A stretch of DNA of 7,979 bases from Gammaproteobacteria bacterium (GCA_026193675.1 JAPHSO010000182.1:1-7979); one strand, 5' to 3'; counted from the first letter of the stretch, positions 1-6,690 are shown. Program-made: numbers and translations. Notes: generated from the sequence alone by a model not told the origin.

Positions 1-382
1 GAGAAGTGAAGTTAGATTGCGGGCAGACCAGTCAGGGTAATTCATGAGGGACTCAAATGGGATTGAAAAATTAACCACGAATTTTACATGGTCGTTGGAG
101 CTACGGTCTAGCGAATGGGATAGATAATTTAGAACTCTGGATACCCATATGATGAGGATCAATTAAATAGCGCCACCTGCACTATATGCAATACCACTTA
201 GTAAGTACCACAAAACAGAGGTGATTTATACCGGCTCTATTGTGTTAATCTGCGCATCTGAAAATGGGGCAAGAGGATGAGTGCAGACCATTTTTAGAGA
301 AATTTGAATATGACGAAGAGTCTGGAACTGCCTTCTGTCGGCTTCCCAATATTTCTAAGTTTTAACGTTTACAGGTTTTCCA
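1..382. other. Gene-poor leader region upstream of the prenyltransferase
   Basis: No long reading frame and no recognisable RNA gene is visible on either strand here. The stretch is A/T-richer than the genes that follow and has frequent stops in all frames. The longest plus-strand possibility near the operon is a 33-codon frame at 264-365, described separately. On the minus strand an ATG at 46-44 opens a frame that runs off the left edge for 15 codons (starting MNYPDW); it has no clear ribosome site and cannot be judged. I found no convincing -35/-10 pair for the prenyltransferase operon, although its promoter probably lies here. Confidence 0.6.
264..365 (+). CDS. Possible 33-aa hypothetical ORF or gene relic
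   Basis: An ATG at 264 opens a 33-codon frame ending in TAA at 363-365, 17 bases before the prenyltransferase start. The frame is open from a stop at 246-248, so it is not much longer than the ORF itself. The predicted peptide is acidic in the middle (EKFEYDEESG) and has two cysteines (residues 7 and 25). No Shine-Dalgarno sequence precedes the ATG. It could be a leader peptide, the eroded 3' end of a lost gene, or chance; chance is the most likely. I do not recognise it. Confidence 0.15.
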   Translation: MGQEDECRPFLEKFEYDEESGTAFCRLPNISKF

Positions 383-1240
383 TTGGTAGATAAAACACGC
401 TTTATACGTGCACTCCGACCCTTCTCCTTTGTGGTGGCGGTCTCGTCGTGTCTGCTTGGCGTGGTGCTGGCCTATGTGGATGGCGCGCAAAATATCTATC
501 TGGGTGCATTGCTCGTCGTAACGGGGCTGATTCTGCAAAGTGCCGTCAATCTGATCAATGATTATAGCGATCGCGAAAACCGCGAATATAGCACTGAACA
601 GCGTGAGCGCATCATTCGCAATATGAAAATTGGCAGAGCCCTGTTTCTGATGGTGGTGGTGCTAGGTCTCTACATGGTCTCAATTCGAGGGCTACCGCTA
701 CTGGCTCTTGGACTTGTTGGAATCCTGGGCGCTTGGGGCTACACCTGCGGCACCATCAACTATAAACAGCGTGGATTGGGTGTGGTTCTGGTCTTCTTCC
801 TGATGGGCGTGATGATGATCGGTGGCTGCTACTACACCATGAGCGGTAATTATCAGTGGTCTATTTTCTGGCTCTCGATTCCGTTCAGTCTGTTCACGTC
901 ACTGCTGTTACTGGCCAATGAGCTGCGCGATTTTGAAGAGGATAGCAAAAATGGTATCGCCACCCTGACGGTTCGCATCGGTTTCAACCATTCGATCAAA
1001 CTCTACGGAGTGATGTTGTCACTAATATACATCTCCTCACTTCTGCTCTACTGGCAGGGGATGCTTTCAACGGTGTTGTTGCTGTTAATCCCCCTTATTG
1101 CAACGCCGGCACCACTACGTCTGCTGCATCGTGGTCCGGATAGCCGCAAGGTGTTACCGCAACTTACCGGGCGCCTCTACTTTGTTTATAGTGCCGCCTT
1201 TCTTGTCACCTTAATGATAGAGCCCTCGCTACCGATATGA
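383..1240 (+). CDS. UbiA-superfamily prenyltransferase, MenA-like
   Basis: A 285-residue polytopic membrane protein of the UbiA superfamily, which joins a polyprenyl diphosphate to an aromatic acceptor. It most resembles MenA (1,4-dihydroxy-2-naphthoate prenyltransferase). The first Asp motif is NLINDYSD (residues 56-63). The second is NELRDFEED (179-187), followed by GIATLTVRIG, very like the MenA NxRDxxxDxxxGxxTLAVRLG block. A YTCGTINY segment (120-127) matches the MenA YTxG loop. About eight or nine hydrophobic segments are evident, and E. coli MenA is slightly longer at 308. The start is TTG at 383: the frame is closed by TAA at 356-358 and no other usable start lies between. A weak ACAGG lies 7 bases upstream. 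Its last codons overlap the carrier gene by ATGA, so the two are translationally coupled. One oddity is that Val134 stands where MenA proteins usually have Asp after GLG. The family call is firm; the acceptor substrate is inferred. Confidence 0.88.
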   Translation: MVDKTRFIRALRPFSFVVAVSSCLLGVVLAYVDGAQNIYLGALLVVTGLILQSAVNLINDYSDRENREYSTEQRERIIRNMKIGRALFLMVVVLGLYMVSIRGLPLLALGLVGILGAWGYTCGTINYKQRGLGVVLVFFLMGVMMIGGCYYTMSGNYQWSIFWLSIPFSLFTSLLLLANELRDFEEDSKNGIATLTVRIGFNHSIKLYGVMLSLIYISSLLLYWQGMLSTVLLLLIPLIATPAPLRLLHRGPDSRKVLPQLTGRLYFVYSAAFLVTLMIEPSLPI

Positions 1241-2103
1241 ACCAGGATCCTGTACTCGCCATAGCCCTGCCGCTCACCCTATTTTGTATTATGTTGAGCA
1301 TGGGGACCACCCTGCAGCTTGCCGATTTTAGGCGAGTGCTGGGGATTCCAAAAATCATCATGATCGGTCTCATCAGTCAGATGATCTTGCTGCCGCTGTT
1401 GGTGTTGGCTGTCATCATCCTTTTAGAGATTCCTTTTAAACTTTCGCCAGAGATTATTGTCGGTTTCATGATCCTCGCTTTAAGTCCCGGTGGTACCACC
1501 TCTAATCTGTTCTCATTTATGGCCGGTGGTCGGGTTGCCCTATCGATCACCCTGACAGCGGTGGTGAGCCTGCTCACCCCCATCACCATTCCTCTTCTGG
1601 GTGCGCTGGTACTGCAGTGGCAGATGGGTAGCAGTAGTGATCTATCGCTGCCGCTGATACCCACCTTTATGAAACTGGCGGTGGTCACCATCATTCCGGT
1701 GGCGTTAGGTATGGTGTTGCGCCACCGCTATCCAGACTTCTGTCTGCGGAATCAAAATCAGATCACCAGGGTACCGATGGTGATGCTGTTGCTGGTGATT
1801 GGCGGCATCATTTTGACCAACATCGAGCAGATGCCAATGCTGTTAGAGATGACGGCGATACCAGCGCTGTTGATAGCATCACTGGCACTGGCGATGGGCT
1901 ATAGCTTTGCTCGACTGAGCCGTTCAGATCGACAGGATTCACATACCGTTGCGATTGAGACCGGTATCCAGAATGGTGGTACCGCAATCCTGGTGACAGG
2001 CACGATTCTGCACAATCCGGTGATGACCATTGCGCCGGTGATGTACGGCATTCTGATGCTGATCCCCACCTTGATCTATATCGCCTGGGCCAAACGACGT
2101 TGA
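1237..2103 (+). CDS. Bile acid:sodium symporter (BASS/SBF) family carrier
   Basis: A 288-residue integral membrane protein of the BASS family (SBF domain), which uses the sodium gradient to move organic anions. Known relatives carry bile acids, pyruvate or other keto acids, and ketopantoate. The two family signatures at the crossed helices are present: SPGGTTSNLFSFMAGG (residues 83-98) in the first half and ETGIQNGG (241-248) in the second. Glu241 and Gln245 sit where the sodium-binding residues lie in this fold. About nine or ten hydrophobic helices fill the length, and the size is normal for a bacterial member. The ATG at 1237 overlaps the prenyltransferase stop (ATGA), and the 3' end overlaps the methyltransferase start (TTGA). 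Its place between two quinone-pathway enzymes suggests that it moves a precursor or by-product of that pathway, but the sequence does not reveal the substrate. Confidence 0.88.
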   Translation: MNQDPVLAIALPLTLFCIMLSMGTTLQLADFRRVLGIPKIIMIGLISQMILLPLLVLAVIILLEIPFKLSPEIIVGFMILALSPGGTTSNLFSFMAGGRVALSITLTAVVSLLTPITIPLLGALVLQWQMGSSSDLSLPLIPTFMKLAVVTIIPVALGMVLRHRYPDFCLRNQNQITRVPMVMLLLVIGGIILTNIEQMPMLLEMTAIPALLIASLALAMGYSFARLSRSDRQDSHTVAIETGIQNGGTAILVTGTILHNPVMTIAPVMYGILMLIPTLIYIAWAKRR

Positions 2104-2861
2104 GTAATCAGGAGAGGGGCGCCAGACTATCGAGTAGTTTTGGTGAACAGACGGTAACCCAAACTGAGCGTGAGCAGCTGATTCGTAGCGTTTTCAAACG
2201 TGTAGCACCCCGTTACGATCTGATGAATGACATGATGAGCATGGGGATTCACCGTCTCTGGAAATGGCGCTTCTGTCGTGAGATTCTGCAACAGCAACAG
2301 GCCCCGCAGAAAAATGAGAACCGGCTAACCATCGATCTTGCCGGAGGCACCGCCGATATTGCGCTTGGACTGCAACGGGATCACGGTGATGTGATGGTGG
2401 TCGATCCCAGCCATGAGATGATGCAGGTGGGTCAGCAGCGAGCAGATGGTTCGATTCAATTTATTGGGGGCAGTGGCGAGGCGATCCCGCTGGCGGATAA
2501 CAGTGTTGATGTGCTGACCATCTCGTTTGGGATTCGTAACAGCACGGATCTCAGCGCTACGCTGGATGAGATCTACCGCGTCCTAAAACCGGGTGGGCGC
2601 TTTTATTGTCTGGAGTTCAGCACGCCGAAATTCTGGTTACGTGCCGCCTATAATCTCTGGTCGCGTCTGGTGATCCCCAGACTTGGTGCGATGGTCTCCG
2701 GCAATCCTGATGCCTACACCTATCTGATTGAATCGATCCGCAAATTTCCCGATCAACATGAGATGGTTAAACATATTGAGCAGAGCGGTATGGAGCGCTG
2801 TAGTTTCACCAACCTCAGTTTTGGCATCGCCTGTATCCACCGGGCAAATAAACCGACGTAA
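2100..2861 (+). CDS. ubiE: UbiE/MenG-type quinone C-methyltransferase
   Basis: A 253-residue class I SAM-dependent methyltransferase, the same size as E. coli UbiE (251), which C-methylates demethylmenaquinone (MenG activity) and a ubiquinone intermediate. Family marks are FKRVAPRYDLMNDMMSMGIH (residues 32-51, UbiE signature 1), the SAM motif IDLAGGTADIAL (78-89), ISFGIRNSTD (141-150), RVLKPGGRFYCLEF (160-173) and LIESIRKFPDQ (209-219). The glycine usual in DLAGGTGD is Ala85 here. The start is TTG at 2100, inside the previous gene's stop (TTGA). No strong ribosome site is seen, which fits translational coupling. The usual gammaproteobacterial neighbours (ubiJ, ubiB) are absent, and a MenA-like gene is in the same operon. 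This copy may therefore serve a menaquinone-type branch, either as a paralogue or as the only ubiE. The symbol reflects the family, not a proven substrate. Confidence 0.9.
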   Translation: MSNQERGARLSSSFGEQTVTQTEREQLIRSVFKRVAPRYDLMNDMMSMGIHRLWKWRFCREILQQQQAPQKNENRLTIDLAGGTADIALGLQRDHGDVMVVDPSHEMMQVGQQRADGSIQFIGGSGEAIPLADNSVDVLTISFGIRNSTDLSATLDEIYRVLKPGGRFYCLEFSTPKFWLRAAYNLWSRLVIPRLGAMVSGNPDAYTYLIESIRKFPDQHEMVKHIEQSGMERCSFTNLSFGIACIHRANKPT

Positions 2862-2880
2862 TTTTTTATTCATGGGGTCG

Positions 2881-2929
2881 CAAATGGAGTGAGTTTGTTG
2901 GCATCCGGCAGGAACTGTGACTCCATTTG
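2881..2929. repeat. Perfect 10-bp inverted repeat in the convergent spacer
   Basis: CAAATGGAGT at 2881-2890 is exactly complementary to ACTCCATTTG at 2920-2929, with a 29-base loop. It lies between the ends of two convergent genes (stops at 2861 and 2952), where a bidirectional transcript end would be expected. No T tract follows the repeat on either strand, so it is not a standard intrinsic terminator. A six-T run at 2862-2867 directly follows the methyltransferase stop but has no hairpin before it. It may be a transcript-end stem, a protein site or chance. Confidence 0.45.
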
Positions 2930-2951
2930 ACTCCGACACCTTACATTCAAT

Positions 2952-3731
2952 TTAATCCAATGAATGCTCGCGCATTACGCGCAGAAATTTGGGCAGCTCA
3001 ATTTGTGTCACCCCCTGTAGATCCTTAGCGAACTGTAACAGGTTCCGCTCAAAGGGATGGAGCTGCAGCCCCTTTCTAACCAGTGTAATGACATTCTCTT
3101 TATCATCGAGTGAGATCTTCATCGCTCGATTGCCAAAGGTGGCGTTAATGGTTTCCATCACCCATTTAGAGGTGTTCTGGTCATCGTGCCAGAGATTCAT
3201 ACTGAGAATCCCCTTGGGCTTCAAAAAGTTGAAGACCGCACTAAAGAACTGGTTGCCGACAACTGAGTCGGAGAGACCATCGTTTACAAAGGCGTCGACC
3301 AGGATCAGGTCGTAGTGATTTGAGTGACTGCTGCGGAGCTGCTGAATGTGGTGACGAATATCATTTATATGAACCGTCAGCCGCAGGTCATCAGGCAGAT
3401 GAAAGTATTGACGCGCAGTCTGATAGACCTCGCCTCTTAGCTCTACAACATCAATTTCACAATCGGGTAGGTGATTGAGCAGGAATTTAACCAGCGATCC
3501 GCCGCCAAGGCCGACGATGAGAATCTTCCTCGGTTTGGGTTGAAAGATGAGGGATGTCAGCATCGCCCGGGTATAGCTGAGATGCAGGTAGTTGGGATCA
3601 TTGAGCAGGTAACTACTCTGTTTGGCGGGGCTACCAAAATGGAGAGAGCGCTCGTTCCGATTTTCAATCACCTCAATGAGGCCATGCTCATCGCGTGTTG
3701 AGTGGAGTCTCTTCTCGCCAAAGCCGAACAT
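2952..3731 (-). CDS. Spermidine-synthase-fold protein (atypical, function unknown)
   Basis: A 259-residue soluble protein with the Rossmann core of the spermidine/spermine synthase family. From the chosen start, the nucleotide-binding loop is ILIVGLGGGSL (residues 70-80), the acidic end of strand 2 is DVVEL (94-98), and strand 4 is YDLILVDAFVNDGLSD (140-155). Aminopropyltransferases normally read GGGDG in the first motif and DSSDP-like in the last. Here both are changed (GGGSL, DAFVND) and the N-terminal beta domain is short, so polyamine synthesis is doubtful. A methyltransferase-like or regulatory role is possible. I chose ATG 3731-3729: it starts 8 bases after the upstream reductase stop, with AGG 7 bases before it. 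An in-frame ATG at 3800 would add 23 residues and overlap the reductase by 61 bases, so it is less likely. This is the last gene of the ABC-SDR operon. Confidence 0.8.
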   Translation of the reverse strand: MFGFGEKRLHSTRDEHGLIEVIENRNERSLHFGSPAKQSSYLLNDPNYLHLSYTRAMLTSLIFQPKPRKILIVGLGGGSLVKFLLNHLPDCEIDVVELRGEVYQTARQYFHLPDDLRLTVHINDIRHHIQQLRSSHSNHYDLILVDAFVNDGLSDSVVGNQFFSAVFNFLKPKGILSMNLWHDDQNTSKWVMETINATFGNRAMKISLDDKENVITLVRKGLQLHPFERNLLQFAKDLQGVTQIELPKFLRVMREHSLD

Positions 3732-3739
3732 AACCTCGC

Positions 3740-4576
3740 CTATTCCACCTTTAATAGCAGAGCATCTAACCTGCGGCTGGAGAGGATTCGTTTGAGCCAT
3801 GCAAAGAGATAGGCGGGGATGGTGACCGGATAGCGAACTTTGGCCCGTTTGGATTCAATCGCATGAATCACCCTTTTCAACACGGCCTCTGGTGGTAGGG
3901 TGAAGGGGGTCGGCGGTCCCTGATTGGCCAGTCGTCTCTCGGTCACTTCGTATAGATCCTTAAAGTGGCTCTGTTCTTTATCGATATTCTTTTTATAAAG
4001 TTCGAACCCGTTACTACGGAAGCGAGAGCTGATTGGCCCCGGCTCAATCAGTGAAACCTGAATACCACTGCCCTGAAGTTCCAGCCTCATGGTATCGGTC
4101 AGCCCCTCAAGTGCAAACTTACTGGCGTTGTAGGCGCCACGAAAACGTAGTGTCACATAACCGAGTAGGGAGCTGTTCTGAATGATGCGACCCTGGCCCT
4201 GTTTGCGCATAACGGGTATCACGCGATTGGTCAGCTCCTGGGTGCCAAATAGATTGGTCTCAAACTGAAAGCGTAATAGATCGCGAGTTAGATCTTCAAC
4301 CGCGCCGGGTTGACCAAAGGCACCATTATTAAATAGCACATCGATACGACCACTGGTTAGTTCAAGAATGTGATCAACAGCGCGGTTGATCGAGTCCGAG
4401 TCAGCGAGGTCGAGCTGGACGCTCTCCAGCCCCTCATCCTTTAGCCTCTCCACATCTTCCGCTTTGCGGGCCGTAGCAAATACACGGTAGCCACGCTGCT
4501 TAAGACCATGGGCGACACAGTAGCCGATGCCGCCGTGTGACGAACCGGTAACGATAACAACTTTAGGCTGACTCAA
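3740..4576 (-). CDS. Classical short-chain dehydrogenase/reductase, YbbO/AYR1-like
   Basis: A 278-residue NAD(P)-dependent oxidoreductase of the classical SDR type. The cofactor loop is TGSSHGGIG (residues 10-18), the GGIG variant seen in AYR1-like members. TAR (35-37) at the end of strand 2 suggests NADPH through Arg37. The catalytic residues are Asn108, Ser136, Tyr149 and Lys153 (YNASK). The NNAG motif reads NNGA (83-86), a known variant in this subgroup. IEPGPISSRF and the C-terminal KVRYPVTIPAYLF match E. coli YbbO, an NADPH aldehyde reductase. The C-terminal tail is hydrophobic-basic and may touch the membrane. The start is TTG at 4576-4574, overlapping the ABC gene stop as TTGA, with AAGGTG upstream as ribosome site. 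The downstream gene follows after 8 bases. A lipid or aldehyde substrate is inferred from the family; the true substrate is unknown. Confidence 0.88.
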   Translation of the reverse strand: MSQPKVVIVTGSSHGGIGYCVAHGLKQRGYRVFATARKAEDVERLKDEGLESVQLDLADSDSINRAVDHILELTSGRIDVLFNNGAFGQPGAVEDLTRDLLRFQFETNLFGTQELTNRVIPVMRKQGQGRIIQNSSLLGYVTLRFRGAYNASKFALEGLTDTMRLELQGSGIQVSLIEPGPISSRFRSNGFELYKKNIDKEQSHFKDLYEVTERRLANQGPPTPFTLPPEAVLKRVIHAIESKRAKVRYPVTIPAYLFAWLKRILSSRRLDALLLKVE

Positions 4577-6378
4577 TGGGTTACACCTTCACTCTGTTCT
4601 TCTTCCTGTAGTTGTAGCTGCCACATCTCATAGTAGTTGCCCTTTTTATCTAACAGCTGCAGATGGGTACCACGCTCAATAATTTTTCCATTATCCATCA
4701 CCAGGATCTGATCAGCATCTACGACAGTTGAAAGACGGTGGGCGATCACCATTGTCGAGTGATGGGTTGCGAGGGTTTTCAGTGCTTCAAGAATGCTCTG
4801 TTCCGATTTTGAATCGAGCGAACTGGTCGCCTCGTCAAAGATCAAAATTTTGGGGTTTTTCAAAATGGCCCGGGCAATTGCTACTCGCTGTTTTTCTCCA
4901 CCAGAGAGCTTGAGGCCACGTTCACCGACTACGGTCTGATAGCCATCAGGCAGTGACTCGATAAAGTGATGGATGTTGGCCATCCTGGCCGCCTGCTGAA
5001 TCTCGGCCTCAGTTGCGTCTACACGACCATAGCGAATGTTATAGGCGATGGTGTCGTTAAACAGCACCGTATCCTGCGGCACGATACCGATCGATTCGCG
5101 TAGCGAGACCTGGGTCACTCCGCGAATACTCTGCCGGTTGATGGCGATATCACCACTATCTACATCATAAAAACGGTAGAGCAGTCGTGCCAGGGTCGAT
5201 TTACCTGAACCACTATGACCGACAATTGCCAGCTTTTTATTGGCCGGTATCGTGAAACTGATATCTTTCAAAATGGGCCGTTCAGCCTGGTAACTGAAAC
5301 TGACATGGTCGAAAACAATCTCACCCTCTCCCGGATCAAGTTCGGTTGCATCGGGGCTATCGGCAATCTCCGCTTCACGGCGTAGCAGTACAAACAGATC
5401 GGCCATATCCGAGAGGGCATGTTTAATCTGTGAATAGACCACGCCAAGGAAGTTGAGCGGAATAAATATCTGTAGCATCAGTGCATTGACCAGTACCAGG
5501 TCTCCCATGGTCATGGTGCCATCGATCACGCTAGCGGCGGTGAGGAACATCACTGCGGTGACTCCAGCTGCGATGATCGAACCCTGAATAATATTGAGCC
5601 CTGACATTGAGGTCTGGCTCTTGATGGCGGAATCCTCCCATTCACTCAGGGTGTGGTTGTAGCGCTGGTGCTCATACTCTTCATTATTAAAATATTTCAC
5701 CGTCTCGTAGTTAATTAGACTGTCGATGGCAATCGAGTTGGCCTCAGAGTCCTTGGCGTTCATCCGGTGACGGAATTTCATGCGCCATGCAGTGATCTTA
5801 AAGGTTGTCACCACATAGAAGGAGACGGTGACAAAGGTGATGACCGCAAACCAGGGTGTGTACTGTCCCAGTAGAATGATCAGCACCAGCCCCAACTCAA
5901 CAAAGGTGGGAATGATACTGAAGACCATAAAGTTGAGCAGGGTCGAGGCGCCGCGGGTACCACGCTCCATATCGCGGGAGAGGGCGCCGGTCTTGCGTTC
6001 CAGATGGTAGCGCAGGGATAGCGAATGTAACTGCCTGAGAGAGGTGAGTGACAGGCTCTTCATGGTGCCATGGCGCACCTTGGCGAAGACCACATCGCGT
6101 AGCTCGTTAAACAGGGAACTACTTAGTCTGAGCAGTCCGTAGGCGATCAGAAGTACGATAGGCAGCGCCACATCGCTGTAGTTGGGGCGATCGAGGTAGT
6201 CGACAATCTCCTTCAGAGCGAGTGGTACACCGACCACCGCCATCTTCGATATCACCAAGAAGGCGAGGGCGAGCCCTGCCCGACCACGGTAATCCCATAA
6301 AAATGGCAGTAGAGAGCGGATGGTTACCCAATCATTGCGGCCCTCAGAGGGGGCCTCAGTCTGTTGGAAGTGGCGCAT
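4573..6378 (-). CDS. Atm1/HMT1-type ABC exporter (fused membrane and ATPase domains)
   Basis: A 601-residue half-transporter that should dimerise in the inner membrane. Residues about 30-320 hold six transmembrane helices; about 350-590 form the ATPase. Visible motifs are Walker A GHSGSGKS (387-394), Q-loop Gln435, signature LSGGEKQ (491-497), Walker B ILIFDE (511-516), D-loop SSLD (519-522) and H-loop His547. The membrane domain has the Atm1/ABCB7 hallmarks RDMERGTRG (135-143), IDSLINYETVKYFNNEEYE (218-236) and PLNFLG (307-312). Arg199/Arg203 and Asn262/Gln265 have the same spacing as the glutathione-contacting residues of bacterial Atm1, so export of glutathione conjugates, glutathione-metal or persulfide species is likely by family. 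The start ATG at 6378-6376 has only a weak ribosome site. It leads the minus-strand operon and is divergent from the 45-aa gene. Mitochondrial Atm1 supports iron-sulfur assembly; bacterial relatives often confer metal tolerance. Confidence 0.92.
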   Translation of the reverse strand: MRHFQQTEAPSEGRNDWVTIRSLLPFLWDYRGRAGLALAFLVISKMAVVGVPLALKEIVDYLDRPNYSDVALPIVLLIAYGLLRLSSSLFNELRDVVFAKVRHGTMKSLSLTSLRQLHSLSLRYHLERKTGALSRDMERGTRGASTLLNFMVFSIIPTFVELGLVLIILLGQYTPWFAVITFVTVSFYVVTTFKITAWRMKFRHRMNAKDSEANSIAIDSLINYETVKYFNNEEYEHQRYNHTLSEWEDSAIKSQTSMSGLNIIQGSIIAAGVTAVMFLTAASVIDGTMTMGDLVLVNALMLQIFIPLNFLGVVYSQIKHALSDMADLFVLLRREAEIADSPDATELDPGEGEIVFDHVSFSYQAERPILKDISFTIPANKKLAIVGHSGSGKSTLARLLYRFYDVDSGDIAINRQSIRGVTQVSLRESIGIVPQDTVLFNDTIAYNIRYGRVDATEAEIQQAARMANIHHFIESLPDGYQTVVGERGLKLSGGEKQRVAIARAILKNPKILIFDEATSSLDSKSEQSILEALKTLATHHSTMVIAHRLSTVVDADQILVMDNGKIIERGTHLQLLDKKGNYYEMWQLQLQEEEQSEGVTH

Positions 6379-6453
6379 TGATTCTGTCTGTTATCAGTTA
6401 TGTAGTGGAGATTGTGGGGGCGTAGCGATCAATTTACAAAGATAACCACTGTG

Positions 6454-6467
6454 ATTTTTATAAAAAT
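6454..6467. promoter_or_regulatory. 14-bp A/T palindrome upstream of the microprotein promoter
   Basis: ATTTTTATAAAAAT is a perfect 14-bp palindrome ending 5 bases before the -35 hexamer. Its A and T tracts sit where an UP element for the RNA polymerase alpha subunit would lie. It also lies between two divergent transcription units and could be an operator for either. The function is inferred from position only. Confidence 0.4.
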
Positions 6468-6472
6468 AACCC

Positions 6473-6500
6473 TTGACTAAATATAAGAATAACCTAATAT
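6473..6500 (+). promoter_or_regulatory. Sigma70-like promoter for the 45-aa gene
   Basis: TTGACT at 6473-6478 (one mismatch to TTGACA) and TAATAT at 6495-6500 (one mismatch to TATAAT) are separated by 16 bases. An A/T-rich palindrome lies just upstream. Transcription would start near 6507, giving a leader of about 27 bases before the ATG at 6534. This is one of the two best promoters by eye in the window. Confidence 0.7.
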
Positions 6501-6519
6501 AAGGAATATCTAATATTAA
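6480..6519 (+). repeat. Three 16-bp-spaced AATAT repeats over the promoter
   Basis: AATATAAG occurs at 6480-6487 and again at 6496-6503, and AATATTAA follows at 6512-6519, so the period is exactly 16 bp. The first two 16-bp units match at 12 of 16 positions. They cover the spacer, the -10 box and the likely start site, as a repressor array or an extended A/T leader might. Simple A/T richness could produce part of this pattern. Confidence 0.45.
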
Positions 6520-6533
6520 TAGGAGGAATTGAC

Positions 6534-6671
6534 ATGCCATTTGAAGCCCTACTTTCCCTGGTTCCTGTTGTTGGTCTGGTTGCGATGATTGCTGGAGTTG
6601 CCTATATCGGTTATTCCGTAGCCTCATGTGCTAGCGCAAAAATGCGTGATTCGGATTGCCCATCAGCATAA
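6534..6671 (+). CDS. 45-aa single-span membrane microprotein, unknown function
   Basis: An ATG at 6534 opens 45 codons ending in TAA at 6669-6671. It has a perfect AGGAGG ribosome site at 6521-6526 with 7-base spacing, a good promoter upstream and an intrinsic terminator 20 bases after the stop, so it is very likely a real, monocistronic and well-expressed gene. The N-terminus is MPFEALL. Residues about 6-30 form one hydrophobic helix (LLSLVPVVGLVAMIAGVAYI, 6-25) with small residues Gly14, Gly21 and Gly26 that could support packing. The short tail (31-45) is hydrophilic and carries Cys32 and Cys42, Lys36 and Arg38, and two Asp. There is no clear signal peptidase site. I do not recognise the family. 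It is divergent from the ABC exporter gene and shares a 155-base control region with it; a regulatory or accessory link is possible but unproven. Confidence 0.8.
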   Translation: MPFEALLSLVPVVGLVAMIAGVAYIGYSVASCASAKMRDSDCPSA

Positions 6672-6690
6672 GTTACTGAAGTTACATATA

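Noticed and set aside
1377..1694. 105-codon minus-strand frame inside the BASS gene
   Set aside because: It lies wholly within a clear membrane-carrier gene; its peptide shows no family features.
2637..2939. 100-codon minus-strand frame over the methyltransferase end
   Set aside because: It is antisense to conserved UbiE sequence and has no ribosome site or recognisable motif.
2989..3315. 108-codon plus-strand frame
   Set aside because: It is antisense to the spermidine-synthase-fold gene and its composition looks random.
3732..3800. Longer N-terminus for the spermidine-synthase-fold protein, from the ATG at 3800
   Set aside because: It would overlap the reductase gene by 61 bases; the ATG at 3731 lies 8 bases after that gene's stop with a plausible ribosome site.
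6394..6627. 77-codon minus-strand frame over the divergent control region
   Set aside because: It covers the promoter, the repeats and the microprotein start; the plus-strand signals explain the region better.
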